Position numbers and translations under genes: made by a program. A DNA stretch of 64,000 nucleotides from CAVPDE01 sp963702565. GTDB lineage: Bacteria; Desulfobacterota; DSM-4660; Desulfatiglandales; HGW-15. A model generated the notes under the pieces. That model was not told the DNA's origin. It did not search any database and saw only the letters and a list, made by a program, of their open reading frames with translations. The DNA is taken from NCBI GenBank assembly GCA_963702565.1, contig CAVPDE010000023.1, positions 185,241 to 249,240 on the forward strand. Reading direction: 5' to 3'. Numbering within the stretch: the first letter of the stretch is position 1; the number at the start of each line of letters is the position of its first letter. Positions 42,877 to 51,626 of this stretch are shown piece by piece.

Positions 42877-43449
42877 ATGTATGAGATTCGGTTTCATGGC
42901 CGAGGGGGTCAGGGGGCTGTGTTGGCCTCGAAGATCCTTGCCAAGGCACTGGTGGAGGAGGGGAAGTTTGTCAAAGCCATTCCTTCCTTTGGTTTTGAAC
43001 GGCGGGGTGCGCCGGTGGAGGCGTACCTGAGATTCGACAGCAAAACCATACGTCAAAACACCAACATCTACCATCCCCACTGCGTGATCTGCCTTGATCC
43101 GACGCTGCCCAGGTCCGTCAATATTTTTCAGGACATGCAGAAGGAAGGGGCCTGGGTGCAGGCGACAAAGAAGAGCTTCGATCAGCTCATGAAGCCTGAA
43201 ACCCTGACGAGAATAGGGCTTTGCGATGCCTTTGGAATCGCTTTGCGGATTTTCGGCAGGCCCATTACCAACTCCATTATGCTCGGTGCTTTCGCAAAGA
43301 GCACCGGCCTGGTGTCGCTCAGGTCCTTGCAGAAGGCCATGCAGTTTGCCGAGTTTCGCGATGCGGCGCTCGACAAGAACGTGCTTGCCGTAGAGCAGGG
43401 CTATGAGAACACCAAGGTGTTCGACGGCTCGGGAAAGGAGATCCTATGA
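42877..43449 (+). CDS. padE: 2-oxoacid:acceptor oxidoreductase, gamma subunit (PadE-like)
   Basis: Gamma subunit of a pyruvate-ferredoxin-oxidoreductase-type enzyme, 190 residues (YEIRFHGRGGQGAVLASKILAKALVEEG, ERRGAPVEAYLRFDSK). These CoA- and thiamine-dependent enzymes oxidatively decarboxylate 2-oxoacids to acyl-CoA. ATG 42877 has GAGGTG 7 nt upstream; the GTG at 42868 is part of that site. Gene order gamma, delta, alpha, FAD subunit, beta equals padEFGHI of phenylglyoxylate:NAD oxidoreductase. Confidence 0.82.
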   Translation: MYEIRFHGRGGQGAVLASKILAKALVEEGKFVKAIPSFGFERRGAPVEAYLRFDSKTIRQNTNIYHPHCVICLDPTLPRSVNIFQDMQKEGAWVQATKKSFDQLMKPETLTRIGLCDAFGIALRIFGRPITNSIMLGAFAKSTGLVSLRSLQKAMQFAEFRDAALDKNVLAVEQGYENTKVFDGSGKEIL

Positions 43450-43739
43450 AACAACAGGCCCGGAAGGCTTTTGACCAATCCCGCATTCCCGATGATCTCT
43501 GCCCCATCGCGACGGAGCTCAACGTGCTGCGAACCGGGGACTGGAGAGCGGAGCGGCCGGTTGTGGATCGGGATAAGTGCGTGAAGTGCGCCACCTGCTG
43601 GACCTACTGCCCGACCCAGTGCATTGTGGAGAAAGAAACCTGGTTTGAAGCAGGGTTGGAGATCTGCAAGGGGTGCGGCGTCTGCGCTCAGGAGTGCCCG
43701 CACCACGCGATCACCATGATCGAGGAAGTAGAGGAGTAA
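43446..43739 (+). CDS. padF: 2-oxoacid oxidoreductase delta subunit, 2x[4Fe-4S] (PadF-like)
   Basis: Ferredoxin-like subunit of 97 residues with two cluster motifs, CVKCATCWTYCP and CKGCGVCAQECP, that carries electrons from the thiamine site. The start overlaps the gamma-subunit stop as ATGA, showing translational coupling, and the alpha gene begins 2 nt later. Confidence 0.88.
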   Translation: MKQQARKAFDQSRIPDDLCPIATELNVLRTGDWRAERPVVDRDKCVKCATCWTYCPTQCIVEKETWFEAGLEICKGCGVCAQECPHHAITMIEEVEE

Positions 43740-43741
43740 CT

Positions 43742-44938
43742 ATGTCCAAGACACTTGTTTGCGACGGCAACGAAGCGGCTGCGTGGGGAGTCGCCCTGTC
43801 CCGGCCCGACATGGTGGCGGTGTATCCCATCACGCCCCAGTCTTCGCTGGCCGAGTACATTTCACAGTTTGTGGCGGACGGGATCATCAAGGCGGATTTG
43901 ATGGACGTGGAAGGGGAGCACAGCGTTCTGTCCGTGCTCCAGGGGGCTTGCCTGGCCGGCGCCAGGACCTTTACGGCAAGCTGCGGCCAGGGCCTGGCGT
44001 TCATGTTTGAGCCCTACTACCGGACGCCTGCTTTGCGGCTGCCCATTGTCATGTCCATAGTCACCAGGGACGGGATCACCCCCCAGTCGGTTTGGGGGGG
44101 CCAGCAGGATGCGATGACCGTGCGCGAGGCAGGATGGATTCACATGTACTGCGAGAACGTGCAGGAAGTGCTGGACACTGTGGTCATGGCCTACAAGATC
44201 GCGGAGCACCGCGATATCATGCTTCCCGTGAATGTGAACCACGACGGCAACTATCTCTCCTACGGAGTGGAGAAGGTGGAGCTGCCGGACCAGGACGAGG
44301 TGGACGCGTTTTTGGGCAGAAAGGATACGAATTGGCACGTGGCGCTCGACCCCGAGCGGCCCATGGCCGTAGATCCGCTGACCGGCGGGGCAGGAGGCGC
44401 GGGGCCGGCCCTGTTCGTTCGTTACCGCAAAGGATTGTGCAAGGGAATGCAGAATGCCTTGAAGGTGATCCCGCAGGTGCATGAAGAGTGGGCAAATCGT
44501 TTTGGCAGATCCTACGCACCTCTCGTGGAAGAGTACCGTCTCGAAGGTGCGGAGTACGCGCTTGTCACCATCGGCAGCATGACTGGCGCTGGGAAAGATG
44601 CGGTGGACCTGGCCAGAGAAGCGGGAGAAAAGGTGGGGCTCATCAAGGTCAAGACCTTCCGGCCCTTTCCCTTGGAGGCTTTGCGCAAGTCCCTTTCAAA
44701 AGTCAAAGCCGTGGGCGTGGTGGACCGTTCCGTGAGCTTCGGGTGGAATTCCGGGCCGGTGTACCAGGAGCTGCTGTCTGCCCTGTACGGGTTGAATCAA
44801 CGGATACCGGCCATCAGCTTTATCGGAGGGCTTGCCGGAGCGGACATCACGATCGAGCACTTCACCAGGGTTATCGAAACGACCGCCAAGGCGCTCAAAG
44901 GGGAAGCGGCTGAAGGGCCGATATGGCTGAATGAATGA
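43742..44938 (+). CDS. padG: 2-oxoacid oxidoreductase alpha subunit (PadG-like)
   Basis: Alpha subunit of 398 residues with the pyrimidine-binding domain of the POR family: CDGNEAAAWGVALSRPDMVAVYPITPQSSLAEYI, DVEGEHSVLSVLQGACLAGARTFTASCGQG, and a transketolase-C-type domain (VGLIKVKTFRPFP). ATG 43742 is chosen; the frame is open from 43673 but that part overlaps the delta gene. A 203-bp spacer with short repeats (GGGACAAA) separates it from the FAD gene. Confidence 0.9.
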   Translation: MSKTLVCDGNEAAAWGVALSRPDMVAVYPITPQSSLAEYISQFVADGIIKADLMDVEGEHSVLSVLQGACLAGARTFTASCGQGLAFMFEPYYRTPALRLPIVMSIVTRDGITPQSVWGGQQDAMTVREAGWIHMYCENVQEVLDTVVMAYKIAEHRDIMLPVNVNHDGNYLSYGVEKVELPDQDEVDAFLGRKDTNWHVALDPERPMAVDPLTGGAGGAGPALFVRYRKGLCKGMQNALKVIPQVHEEWANRFGRSYAPLVEEYRLEGAEYALVTIGSMTGAGKDAVDLAREAGEKVGLIKVKTFRPFPLEALRKSLSKVKAVGVVDRSVSFGWNSGPVYQELLSALYGLNQRIPAISFIGGLAGADITIEHFTRVIETTAKALKGEAAEGPIWLNE

Positions 44939-44954
44939 ACAGCTGTCGGCTGAA

Positions 44955-45060
44955 GCCGACAGTTTGAGGGACAAAGGGACAAAGTGGCAAAGGGACAAAG
45001 TCACTTCATTGTCTCTCTGCGTTTTTCTCTGCTTTGTGCCTGTGTGCCTTTGCAACTTAG
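44955..45060. repeat. Degenerate GGGACAAAG repeats with inverse TTTGTGCC copies
   Basis: GAGGGACAAAGGGACAAAGTGGCAA-like units are followed by CTTTGTGCCTGTGTGCCTTTGC, an imperfect inverse, inside the pad-like operon. It is another intergenic short-repeat family of the window. It could attenuate or stabilise the message between the alpha and FAD subunits. Confidence 0.55.
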
Positions 45061-45141
45061 TGTCTTCATTAGGGTGCGAGAACAAACCTAGAGGCGAGGG
45101 TTCTTCCCATACCCTGAGAAGGGCAGTCTGAAAGGATTTGT

Positions 45142-46395
45142 ATGCTTCACACCAAGTATCTCATCATCGGTTCCAGTCATGCCGGACTGTCGGCTCTGGA
45201 TGCCATCCGGCTGCAGGACAAGGAAGGTTCTCTGATCCTGGTGACTCAAGAGTCATGCCTTCCCTACTCTCCGACTATTCTTCCTTATGTGCTCTCGGGC
45301 CAGGCCCAGCCGGAGAAGGTTTTCCTCAGAGATCAACAAAGCCTCGACAGCCTGTCCGTTGTCTTCAAGCCAGGAGCAAAGGTGGTGGCCGTGGACGGAA
45401 GCAGCCGGCAGGTAACCCTTCAATCAGGGGAAAAGATCAAATATGAGAAGCTTCTATTGGCCACGGGCGCAGCACCCAAGCTCCCTCCTGTCCAAGGGCT
45501 GGAAGCCGTGCCTCACCATGTCCTTCGCACCCTCGAGGATGCCTTGGGCTTGCGGTCGAAAATCCGAAAGGGTGGAACCGCTCTGGTGATGGGAGCCGGG
45601 CTCATCGGCCTGCACGCAGCCGAGAACCTTGCAAAGGGAGGCATGAAAGTCGTCGTGGTGGAAGCCCTGTCCCAGGTGCTGCCCGGTTACTTTGATGAAG
45701 AAGCTTCGCAAATAATCTGCAAGGCTTTTTCCGATAACGGGATCAAGATCCGGCTGAATGAAAAGGTGTCAAGGGTTGAAGGAGGCGACGGCGAAACTGC
45801 TTTGAGCGTCGTGTCCGGAGGAAGTATTTCCGCCGGGCTGATCGTGGTTGCCACCGGCGTTCAGCCGAGAGTGGAGGTCCTGGCAGGTTCAGGGGTGGAG
45901 GTGGACCAGGGGATCCTCGTGGATGAGAGGATGAGAACCAACGTGAGCGGGATCTGGGCGGCCGGTGACGTGGCCCAGGCAAGAGGGTTCTTTGAGTCAT
46001 CAAAGATCCTGAACGCCACCCTGCCCAATGCGGTGGAGCAGGGACGGATCGCGGGCATGGATATGGTGGAGGATCCGGCGCTGAAAGGCTACCAGGGAGC
46101 TGTTAGCCTGAACACGTACAGGTTCTTCGGCCACAGGGCCTTCTCTGTCGGAATGATCAAAGCGGAAGCGGGGTGTGAGGTTGAAAAGGTTGTTGTTCCC
46201 GAGAGCTTCAAATATCAAAAGCTCGTCCTCAAAGAGGATCAACTGGTGGGAGCCTCGGGAATCAACTCCGACCTGGACCCTGGCATCATGGTTCAGCTCA
46301 TCCGGCGAAAAGCGTATCTGGGCGATGTGAAAGCAAGATTCTGCGCCTCGCCTGTGGAAACCAGCCGGGTCATGATGACGAGCATCTGGAGATAA
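45142..46395 (+). CDS. padH: FAD/NAD oxidoreductase, epsilon subunit of the oxidoreductase (PadH-like)
   Basis: Flavoprotein of 417 residues with two dinucleotide-binding folds: IIGSSHAGLSALDAIRLQD at the N-terminus, TGAAPKLPPVQG, VMGAGLIGLHAAENLAKGG, and the FAD motif GIWAAGDVAQA. It resembles NADH oxidase/rubredoxin reductase. Within this operon it would pass electrons from the iron-sulfur subunits to NAD, as PadH does. ATG 45142 follows AAAGGA. Confidence 0.86.
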   Translation: MLHTKYLIIGSSHAGLSALDAIRLQDKEGSLILVTQESCLPYSPTILPYVLSGQAQPEKVFLRDQQSLDSLSVVFKPGAKVVAVDGSSRQVTLQSGEKIKYEKLLLATGAAPKLPPVQGLEAVPHHVLRTLEDALGLRSKIRKGGTALVMGAGLIGLHAAENLAKGGMKVVVVEALSQVLPGYFDEEASQIICKAFSDNGIKIRLNEKVSRVEGGDGETALSVVSGGSISAGLIVVATGVQPRVEVLAGSGVEVDQGILVDERMRTNVSGIWAAGDVAQARGFFESSKILNATLPNAVEQGRIAGMDMVEDPALKGYQGAVSLNTYRFFGHRAFSVGMIKAEAGCEVEKVVVPESFKYQKLVLKEDQLVGASGINSDLDPGIMVQLIRRKAYLGDVKARFCASPVETSRVMMTSIWR

Positions 46396-46473
46396 AAACT
46401 AATGATCAAAGCACGAAATCAGAATTTCTTGCTTCGAATTTAGGATTTTTCCATCCTTTGGAGGGCCATAGAG

Positions 46474-47829
46474 GTGGGCAACAGTTATAAGACTATTGCT
46501 TTTTACCAGGACAAGTGCGACGGGTGCGGGGATTGCGTGCCGGCATGCTCGAAGCATCACACCGGAACGACAGATCCGGGTCACTCTCGCATCAAGGTGG
46601 CAAAAGATGGGGAAGAGAATTCCTTCGGGGTCGCCCTGTGCCGTCAATGCGGACAGCCTCAGTGCGCGATGAACTGCCCCTCCGGAGCCCTGACCAAGGA
46701 CCCGAGCACCGGGGTTGTGAATTGGGACAAGGACAAGTGTGTGAACTGCCAGCTCTGCACATTGGCCTGCCCATACGGTGGAATCACTTACAACACCCTG
46801 ACTGATCAGGTGATGAAGTGCAACTTCTGCGACGGCGATCCTGCCTGCATCAAGGCTTGCCCAAGAGGTGCCCTTGAGCTGAAGAAGGTCGCATCGATCT
46901 TCAATGCCTGGGGCGACCTGGAAGATCTGGTTGTACCCGGCCTCTCCGCTTGCCTGGGGTGCAACTCTGAAATGCTCCTGAGGCACACCCTTCGCCGAAT
47001 AGGATCCAACGTGGTTGTGGCCACACCGCCGGGATGCATTGCGGGTGTGGGCTCCGTGGGGGTCAATGCAAAGACGGGGCTGAAGACCCCTGTGTTCCAC
47101 CCGTTGCTCACCAACACCGCTTCCATGCTGGCAGGCGCCAGGCGCTACTATAAGCGCATCGGCCGCGATGTGACCATGCTCGCTTTCGGGGGAGATGGGG
47201 GCACGGCCGATGTGGGATTCCAATCCCTGTCAGGGGCCGCCGAGCGGGGCGAGCAGATGATCTATATCTGCGTGGACAATGAAGGGTACATGAATACTGG
47301 GGTGCAGCGCTCCAGCACCACCCCTTACGGCGCGTGGACCTCAACGACCCCTGTAGGCTCTGTCCTGCGAGGGAAGACCCGCGAGGCCAAACCCATGCCT
47401 CTTCTCATGGTCATGCACAACTGCGAGTATGTGGCGACCGCTTCGACCGCCTTCATGGAAGACTACTACGCGAAGGTTGAAAAGGCCATCGAGGCCGCCA
47501 AGAAGGGGATGGCCTACATCCACGTGTTTTCTCCGTGCCCTACAGGCTGGCGATTCCCTCCCGGCAAGCTCATCGAGGTGGCTCGCAAGGCCGTGGAAAC
47601 AAACATGGTTCCTCTGTGGGAGTTCGAGTTGAAGGAAGGGCGAATCCGTTTTACCCATCCCGTAGACAATCCCCTCCCTGTTCAGGCCTATCTTTCCCTC
47701 ATCGGCAAATACAAGCACCTTGACGAGAAGCAGATTGCCTTTATCAAGGAGCAGACCGAACGGAAGATCCGGGTGCTGAAAAACTTCGCGCGGGAGGATG
47801 AGAAGGGAACAGTCCCAAATGCGGCCTAA
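46474..47829 (+). CDS. padI: 2-oxoacid oxidoreductase beta subunit fused to a four-cluster ferredoxin (PadI-like)
   Basis: Protein of 451 residues. The N-terminal third carries sixteen cysteines in four [4Fe-4S] groups (C15-C25, C56-C68, C89-C99, C116-C129), in the style of HycB/DMSO reductase electron-transfer subunits. From about 150 on is the thiamine-diphosphate-binding beta domain (CLGCNSEMLLRHTLRRIG, LAFGGDGGTADVG, YICVDNEGYMNTGVQRSS). The start is GTG 46474. The fusion and gene order match the phenylglyoxylate enzyme rather than pyruvate oxidoreductase. The stop overlaps a convergent gene by 4 nt. Confidence 0.88.
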   Translation: MGNSYKTIAFYQDKCDGCGDCVPACSKHHTGTTDPGHSRIKVAKDGEENSFGVALCRQCGQPQCAMNCPSGALTKDPSTGVVNWDKDKCVNCQLCTLACPYGGITYNTLTDQVMKCNFCDGDPACIKACPRGALELKKVASIFNAWGDLEDLVVPGLSACLGCNSEMLLRHTLRRIGSNVVVATPPGCIAGVGSVGVNAKTGLKTPVFHPLLTNTASMLAGARRYYKRIGRDVTMLAFGGDGGTADVGFQSLSGAAERGEQMIYICVDNEGYMNTGVQRSSTTPYGAWTSTTPVGSVLRGKTREAKPMPLLMVMHNCEYVATASTAFMEDYYAKVEKAIEAAKKGMAYIHVFSPCPTGWRFPPGKLIEVARKAVETNMVPLWEFELKEGRIRFTHPVDNPLPVQAYLSLIGKYKHLDEKQIAFIKEQTERKIRVLKNFAREDEKGTVPNAA

Positions 47830-48299
47830 CCCTGTTTTGGGGACTCGCCACGCTTCGATTGCTGTCTGAGGGTCTTTGCGTCTACGGCGTCTTTTTCGCG
47901 GCCTGTAGATTCTTTGTTCTTGATGAGCAGGTCTAAAGAGAGGACGGGAACGGGCAGGCCTTCAATCTCTATGACGACAGCTTTGGGTCGAGCTTCCTCA
48001 TAATCGACGCCGTCTATAGAGGTGATCATGTCGATCCGCCTGGGGGCGACGCCAATCTGATAAACGGTACCGGGGCGAGTGAAATCGTCTTCGTGAACTC
48101 CGGTAAGGGGTGCCCCGAAGCGAGCGAGGGATCGAAACACGCGCTTGGAATTTCTTGGGGATGGATCGACCCAAAGATCCAGATCCCCGGTAGCTCTTGG
48201 AAAGCCATGGGCGGCCATGGCGTATGCACCGACCACCATAAAGCTAGCGCTCTCTTCTAACAAGAGCTGCAGCATCTCTTTGTAGTCTTCGTTCAGCAT
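47826..48299 (-). CDS. Nucleotidyltransferase-fold protein (MNT/DUF6036-like)
   Basis: Protein of 157 residues with the minimal nucleotidyltransferase pattern: FMVVGAYAMAAHGFPRATGDLDLWVDPS, where Gly and the DLDLW acidic pair match the active site, and a later aspartate in RRIDMITS. Such proteins often serve as antitoxins or AMPylating partners in two-gene modules. The preceding 66-aa gene overlaps it by 56 nt, a strong sign that they form one unit. Confidence 0.75.
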   Translation of the reverse strand: MLNEDYKEMLQLLLEESASFMVVGAYAMAAHGFPRATGDLDLWVDPSPRNSKRVFRSLARFGAPLTGVHEDDFTRPGTVYQIGVAPRRIDMITSIDGVDYEEARPKAVVIEIEGLPVPVLSLDLLIKNKESTGREKDAVDAKTLRQQSKRGESPKQG

Positions 48300-48444
48300 C
48301 GCTGGAACCCAAAAACGAGTAGACGTCCTTTGTTATCTCCCAAACCAGAGAAAGCCGATAGGCCGGTGTCCCTTCCACATAGCCATTATCTTGATCTTCG
48401 GTTTGCTTTATGAGTCGGACTTGATTCCGATTGAGCCGTTCCAT
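48244..48444 (-). CDS. Small conserved partner of the nucleotidyltransferase
   Basis: Protein of 66 residues starting MERLNRNQVRLIKQTEDQDNG, hydrophilic and mostly helical, ending with many charged residues (SSDAERRLQRDAAALVRRER). It overlaps the next gene by 56 nt in another frame. The coding phase and overlap suggest a real gene; its function is unknown. A toxin-antitoxin-like module is one possibility. Confidence 0.6.
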   Translation of the reverse strand: MERLNRNQVRLIKQTEDQDNGYVEGTPAYRLSLVWEITKDVYSFLGSSDAERRLQRDAAALVRRER

Positions 48445-48614
48445 GTCTCAGGACTCCTGCCGTCTTTCAAGGGCAGAATAATCCATTTGGATTGAACCGT
48501 CAAGCTGTCCGGAGCTTCTGTGAGGACCTTCAAAGAATGAACAAAGGACGGTGGTTGACAAGGGGAATCCTGCCCATCTATACTTCGCCGAGATTCCGGA
48601 AGCTTGAGACGTTT

Positions 48615-48627
48615 TTCTTGCCAAGAA
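48615..48627. promoter_or_regulatory. Palindrome TTCTTGCCAAGAA before the TRAP operon
   Basis: A perfect 13-bp palindrome lies about 70 bp upstream of dctP. It could be an operator for the transport/oxidation operon. No regulator gene is adjacent, so this is a weak call. Confidence 0.35.
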
Positions 48628-48697
48628 ACGTGGTTGAATAAAAGGCGTTGCGGCAGGCGAAAGGCGACAACCAATTTATTTCGATGGAGGGCTACCA

Positions 48698-49699
48698 ATG
48701 AAGATCACAGGGATCATCGGGCGAGGTTTTCTGGTTGCAGTGTTCCTTATAGGCCTTGGCATTCTCGTCTCAACACCCAGCGTCAGCGCACAAAAGGTTG
48801 AACTTTCTCTGGCCCATCAAGCTCCCCCCACCTTTGTCTACCAGATTATCTCGGAGAAGTATAAGGAGATGCTCGAGAAGAAGGTCGGCGACAAGGTGAC
48901 CGTGAAGATATTCCCTGCGGGCCAGTTGGGAGGCGAAAAGGATTTTCTCGAAAATGAGATCATCGGCAGTCTGGACATGGCCATCACTCAGAGCTCCCTC
49001 ATGGCCCTGTGGGAGAAGCAGATGAGCTACATTGACATCCCTTTTCTTTACAGAGACACGGATCATGCCATCAAGACGATGAACGGGCCTATCGGGCAAT
49101 CGATCAACCAGAAAATGGAAAAACATGGGATAAAAGTCCTTGCGTGTTATGACCTCGGATTTCGATGTGTCTACAACCGGAAGAAACCCGTTTTTACCCC
49201 CGCGGATTTGGCTGGGATGAAGTATCGGGTGATTCAGAATCCTCTTTACGTGGATCTGAAAAACTCGTGGGGAGCGAAAGCGGTGCCCATGAATTTCGGG
49301 GAAGTGTACACCGCGATGCAGCAGGGGGTGATTGATGCCGCAGGGCTTGAGCCATACTCCTACTTCATCATGAAACACTATGAAGTGGCTCCCTATTTCT
49401 CTTTCACCAATCATAAGTATCAATCCTTTGTGCTGAGCATGTCCAAGAAGAAGTTCGATGCCCTTCCAAAGGAGTTGCAGGATGCCATCGTCAGCACGGC
49501 TCAGGAACTGATCCCCACCGCCGTCCAGATCACAAGGGATATTGACTACAACATTATCGGGAAACTGGCCCGGGAGCATAAGGTCCAATTCAATACCGCC
49601 GATATCGAAGCTTTCAAGAAGGCTTCGAAGGAGGTCGCCGACACGCACTCGCAGGATGTCGGCATGGACATCATAGAAAAGATAAAAGCGGTGAAGTAG
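48698..49699 (+). CDS. dctP: TRAP transporter substrate-binding protein (DctP family)
   Basis: Periplasmic protein of 333 residues with a signal peptide (LVAVFLIGLGILVSTPSVSA) and the DctP fold; the conserved arginine that binds substrate carboxylate is in GMKYRVIQNP, followed by GEVYTAMQQGVIDAAG. It delivers an organic acid to the DctQM permease. Downstream oxidation genes suggest an aromatic or heterocyclic acid; this is inference. Confidence 0.93.
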   Translation: MKITGIIGRGFLVAVFLIGLGILVSTPSVSAQKVELSLAHQAPPTFVYQIISEKYKEMLEKKVGDKVTVKIFPAGQLGGEKDFLENEIIGSLDMAITQSSLMALWEKQMSYIDIPFLYRDTDHAIKTMNGPIGQSINQKMEKHGIKVLACYDLGFRCVYNRKKPVFTPADLAGMKYRVIQNPLYVDLKNSWGAKAVPMNFGEVYTAMQQGVIDAAGLEPYSYFIMKHYEVAPYFSFTNHKYQSFVLSMSKKKFDALPKELQDAIVSTAQELIPTAVQITRDIDYNIIGKLAREHKVQFNTADIEAFKKASKEVADTHSQDVGMDIIEKIKAVK

Positions 49700-49718
49700 C
49701 ATAAAATCCCTGTGATAG

Positions 49719-49760
49719 AGAGAGGGAGGCTCGAATGAACCCCCCTCTCTTTCTTCTTTC
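49719..49760 (+). terminator. Attenuator-like hairpin between dctP and dctQ
   Basis: AGAGAGGG (49719-49726) pairs with CCCTCTCT (49743-49750) over a 16-nt loop, followed by a T-rich tail (TTCTTCTTTC). Partial termination here would keep the binding protein more abundant than the permease, as is usual in binding-protein-dependent systems. Confidence 0.55.
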
Positions 49761-49832
49761 CTGCGGCGGATGACTCCAGAGAAACCCATGAACGATCATC
49801 CCTTGTTTGATTTCCTGAGAAGAAGGCGCTAA

Positions 49833-50324
49833 ATGGGCAGTCTTGAAAGCGCCAACGAGGCCATTTCTCGTGTGACTCAGTATGTGGCTGCACTGCTCAT
49901 GGCCGCCATGACGATCCTTGTCTTTCTGCAAGTCCTCTTCCGATACCTTCTCGATTCACCGCTGGACTGGTCCGAAGAACTCGCCAGTTTCGCCTTCGTC
50001 TGGATGGCCCTGCTGGGCGCCTGCGTCGGGCTGAAAAAGGATGAACATCCCCGCCTTGACCTCATCATCAGCCGTTTGCCGCAGAAGACGCAGAGGCTGA
50101 TTCGCATTCTGTTCAACCTGGCGATCTTGTCGATGCTGGCCCTTCTTGCTTACTACAGCCTGAAACTGACCGTTTCCATGCGGCTCCAGTTGACGGCTGC
50201 GTTGCAGTATTCCGTGTCCTTTGTCTATGCCGTTCTGCCCGTATCAGCGACCATCATGATCATCCATCTGGGTGTAGAAACCATCGTGCTGCTTAGACGG
50301 AGAGAGGGGAATCGCAACGAATGA
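49833..50324 (+). CDS. dctQ: TRAP transporter small permease (DctQ family)
   Basis: Membrane protein of 163 residues with four helices; MAAMTILVFLQVLFRYLLDSPLDWSEELASFAFVWMALLG is the DctQ signature. It forms the permease with DctM, whose start overlaps its stop as ATGA. Confidence 0.92.
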   Translation: MGSLESANEAISRVTQYVAALLMAAMTILVFLQVLFRYLLDSPLDWSEELASFAFVWMALLGACVGLKKDEHPRLDLIISRLPQKTQRLIRILFNLAILSMLALLAYYSLKLTVSMRLQLTAALQYSVSFVYAVLPVSATIMIIHLGVETIVLLRRREGNRNE

Positions 50325-51601
50325 TGGCTTTTACCCTATTCGGAAGTTTTCTCATCCTTCTCCTCTTTGGGGCACCGATCGTATTTGCCATTGGAGTCGG
50401 CACCACCGCGGCGCTCTTGGTGGGCGGGATTCCCCTTGAACTCTTGCCCCAGAAGATATTTTCCGGGCTGGCCCACTTTCCCTACCTGGCGGTGCCGCTT
50501 TTCGTACTGGCAGGCATGCTGATGGAAACCGGCGGGATCTCGAGACGGATTGTGGAACTGTCCAATGCCCTGGTGGGTCACATTCGCGGCGGGATGGGCA
50601 TGGTCGTCATGGTGGCGACCATCTTCTTTTCCGACATTTCAGGGTCATCCGCTGCGGACACGGCGGCCATCGGAAGCATCATGATCCCTGCCATGAAGAA
50701 GAGGGGCTATGCCCCGAATTTCGCAGCGGCGCTGGTAACTGCCGCCGGAGGCATGGGAGTCTTGATCCCTCCTTGCCTGACCATGGTGGTCTTCGGAAGC
50801 CTGACCAATACGTCCATAGGAGCCCTTTTCCTGGCAGGCTTTGTGCCTGGGATCAGCTTGGGGCTCATGCTCATGCTCGTAACCTACATTATCGCGCGAA
50901 AGAAGAACTTCCCCAGAGAAAAACGGGCGACCCTCTGGGAATTATTGTTCGCCGTCAAAAGAGCCTTTCTTTCTCTCTTCATGGGGGTGATTATTCTGGG
51001 AGGCATCCTGCTCGGCGTCTTTACCGCGACTGAAGCAGCCGCCGTGGCCGTCATCTATGGCTTTGTCCTTTCAACCGTCATTTACCGAGAAATAGGGCTA
51101 TCCCAGGTTCCCAAGATTTTGTGGGACTCCGCCGTCATATCCGGAGTGGTGATGCTGGTCGTGGGCATCTCTTACGCTTTCGGATGGGTAATGGCCAAAG
51201 AACAGATCCCCATGAAGCTGGCTGAGTTCATGACTCAGCTGCCTGGCGGAAAAATCGTGTTCCTGTTTGCCGTCAACCTGCTTCTGTTGGTGATGGGCAT
51301 GTTCTTCGACGCCTCTCTTTCGGTGGTCATCCTGGTGCCGATCCTCTTTCCTGTGGCCCTGAAACTCGGCGTGGATCCGGTTCATTTCGGGACTTTTGTC
51401 GTCATGAATCTGGGGATAGGCTTTACAACCCCCCCCTATGGGCTCTCCCTGTTCATCGCATCCGGGATCGCAAAGATCCCGATGACATCTATTATTAAAC
51501 CTCTTCTTCCCTATATTCTCACCATGATCGGGTTTTTGTTTGTCGTGACGTACGTGCCGTGGTTCTCCCTGGTCTTGCCAAGGCTGCTGATGGGGTATTA
51601 G
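50321..51601 (+). CDS. dctM: TRAP transporter large permease (DctM family)
   Basis: Membrane protein of 426 residues and about twelve helices: AHFPYLAVPLFVLAGMLMETGGISRRIV, DISGSSAADTAAIGSIMIPAMKKRGY, AAGGMGVLIPPCLTMVVFG, and LGIGFTTPPYGLSLF. It catalyses sodium-driven import of the substrate bound by DctP. The hydroxylase genes begin 25 nt after its stop, so uptake and oxidation are probably one operon. Confidence 0.95.
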   Translation: MMAFTLFGSFLILLLFGAPIVFAIGVGTTAALLVGGIPLELLPQKIFSGLAHFPYLAVPLFVLAGMLMETGGISRRIVELSNALVGHIRGGMGMVVMVATIFFSDISGSSAADTAAIGSIMIPAMKKRGYAPNFAAALVTAAGGMGVLIPPCLTMVVFGSLTNTSIGALFLAGFVPGISLGLMLMLVTYIIARKKNFPREKRATLWELLFAVKRAFLSLFMGVIILGGILLGVFTATEAAAVAVIYGFVLSTVIYREIGLSQVPKILWDSAVISGVVMLVVGISYAFGWVMAKEQIPMKLAEFMTQLPGGKIVFLFAVNLLLLVMGMFFDASLSVVILVPILFPVALKLGVDPVHFGTFVVMNLGIGFTTPPYGLSLFIASGIAKIPMTSIIKPLLPYILTMIGFLFVVTYVPWFSLVLPRLLMGY

Positions 51602-51626
51602 ATGAACCCGACGAGAGGGCGAGGAA

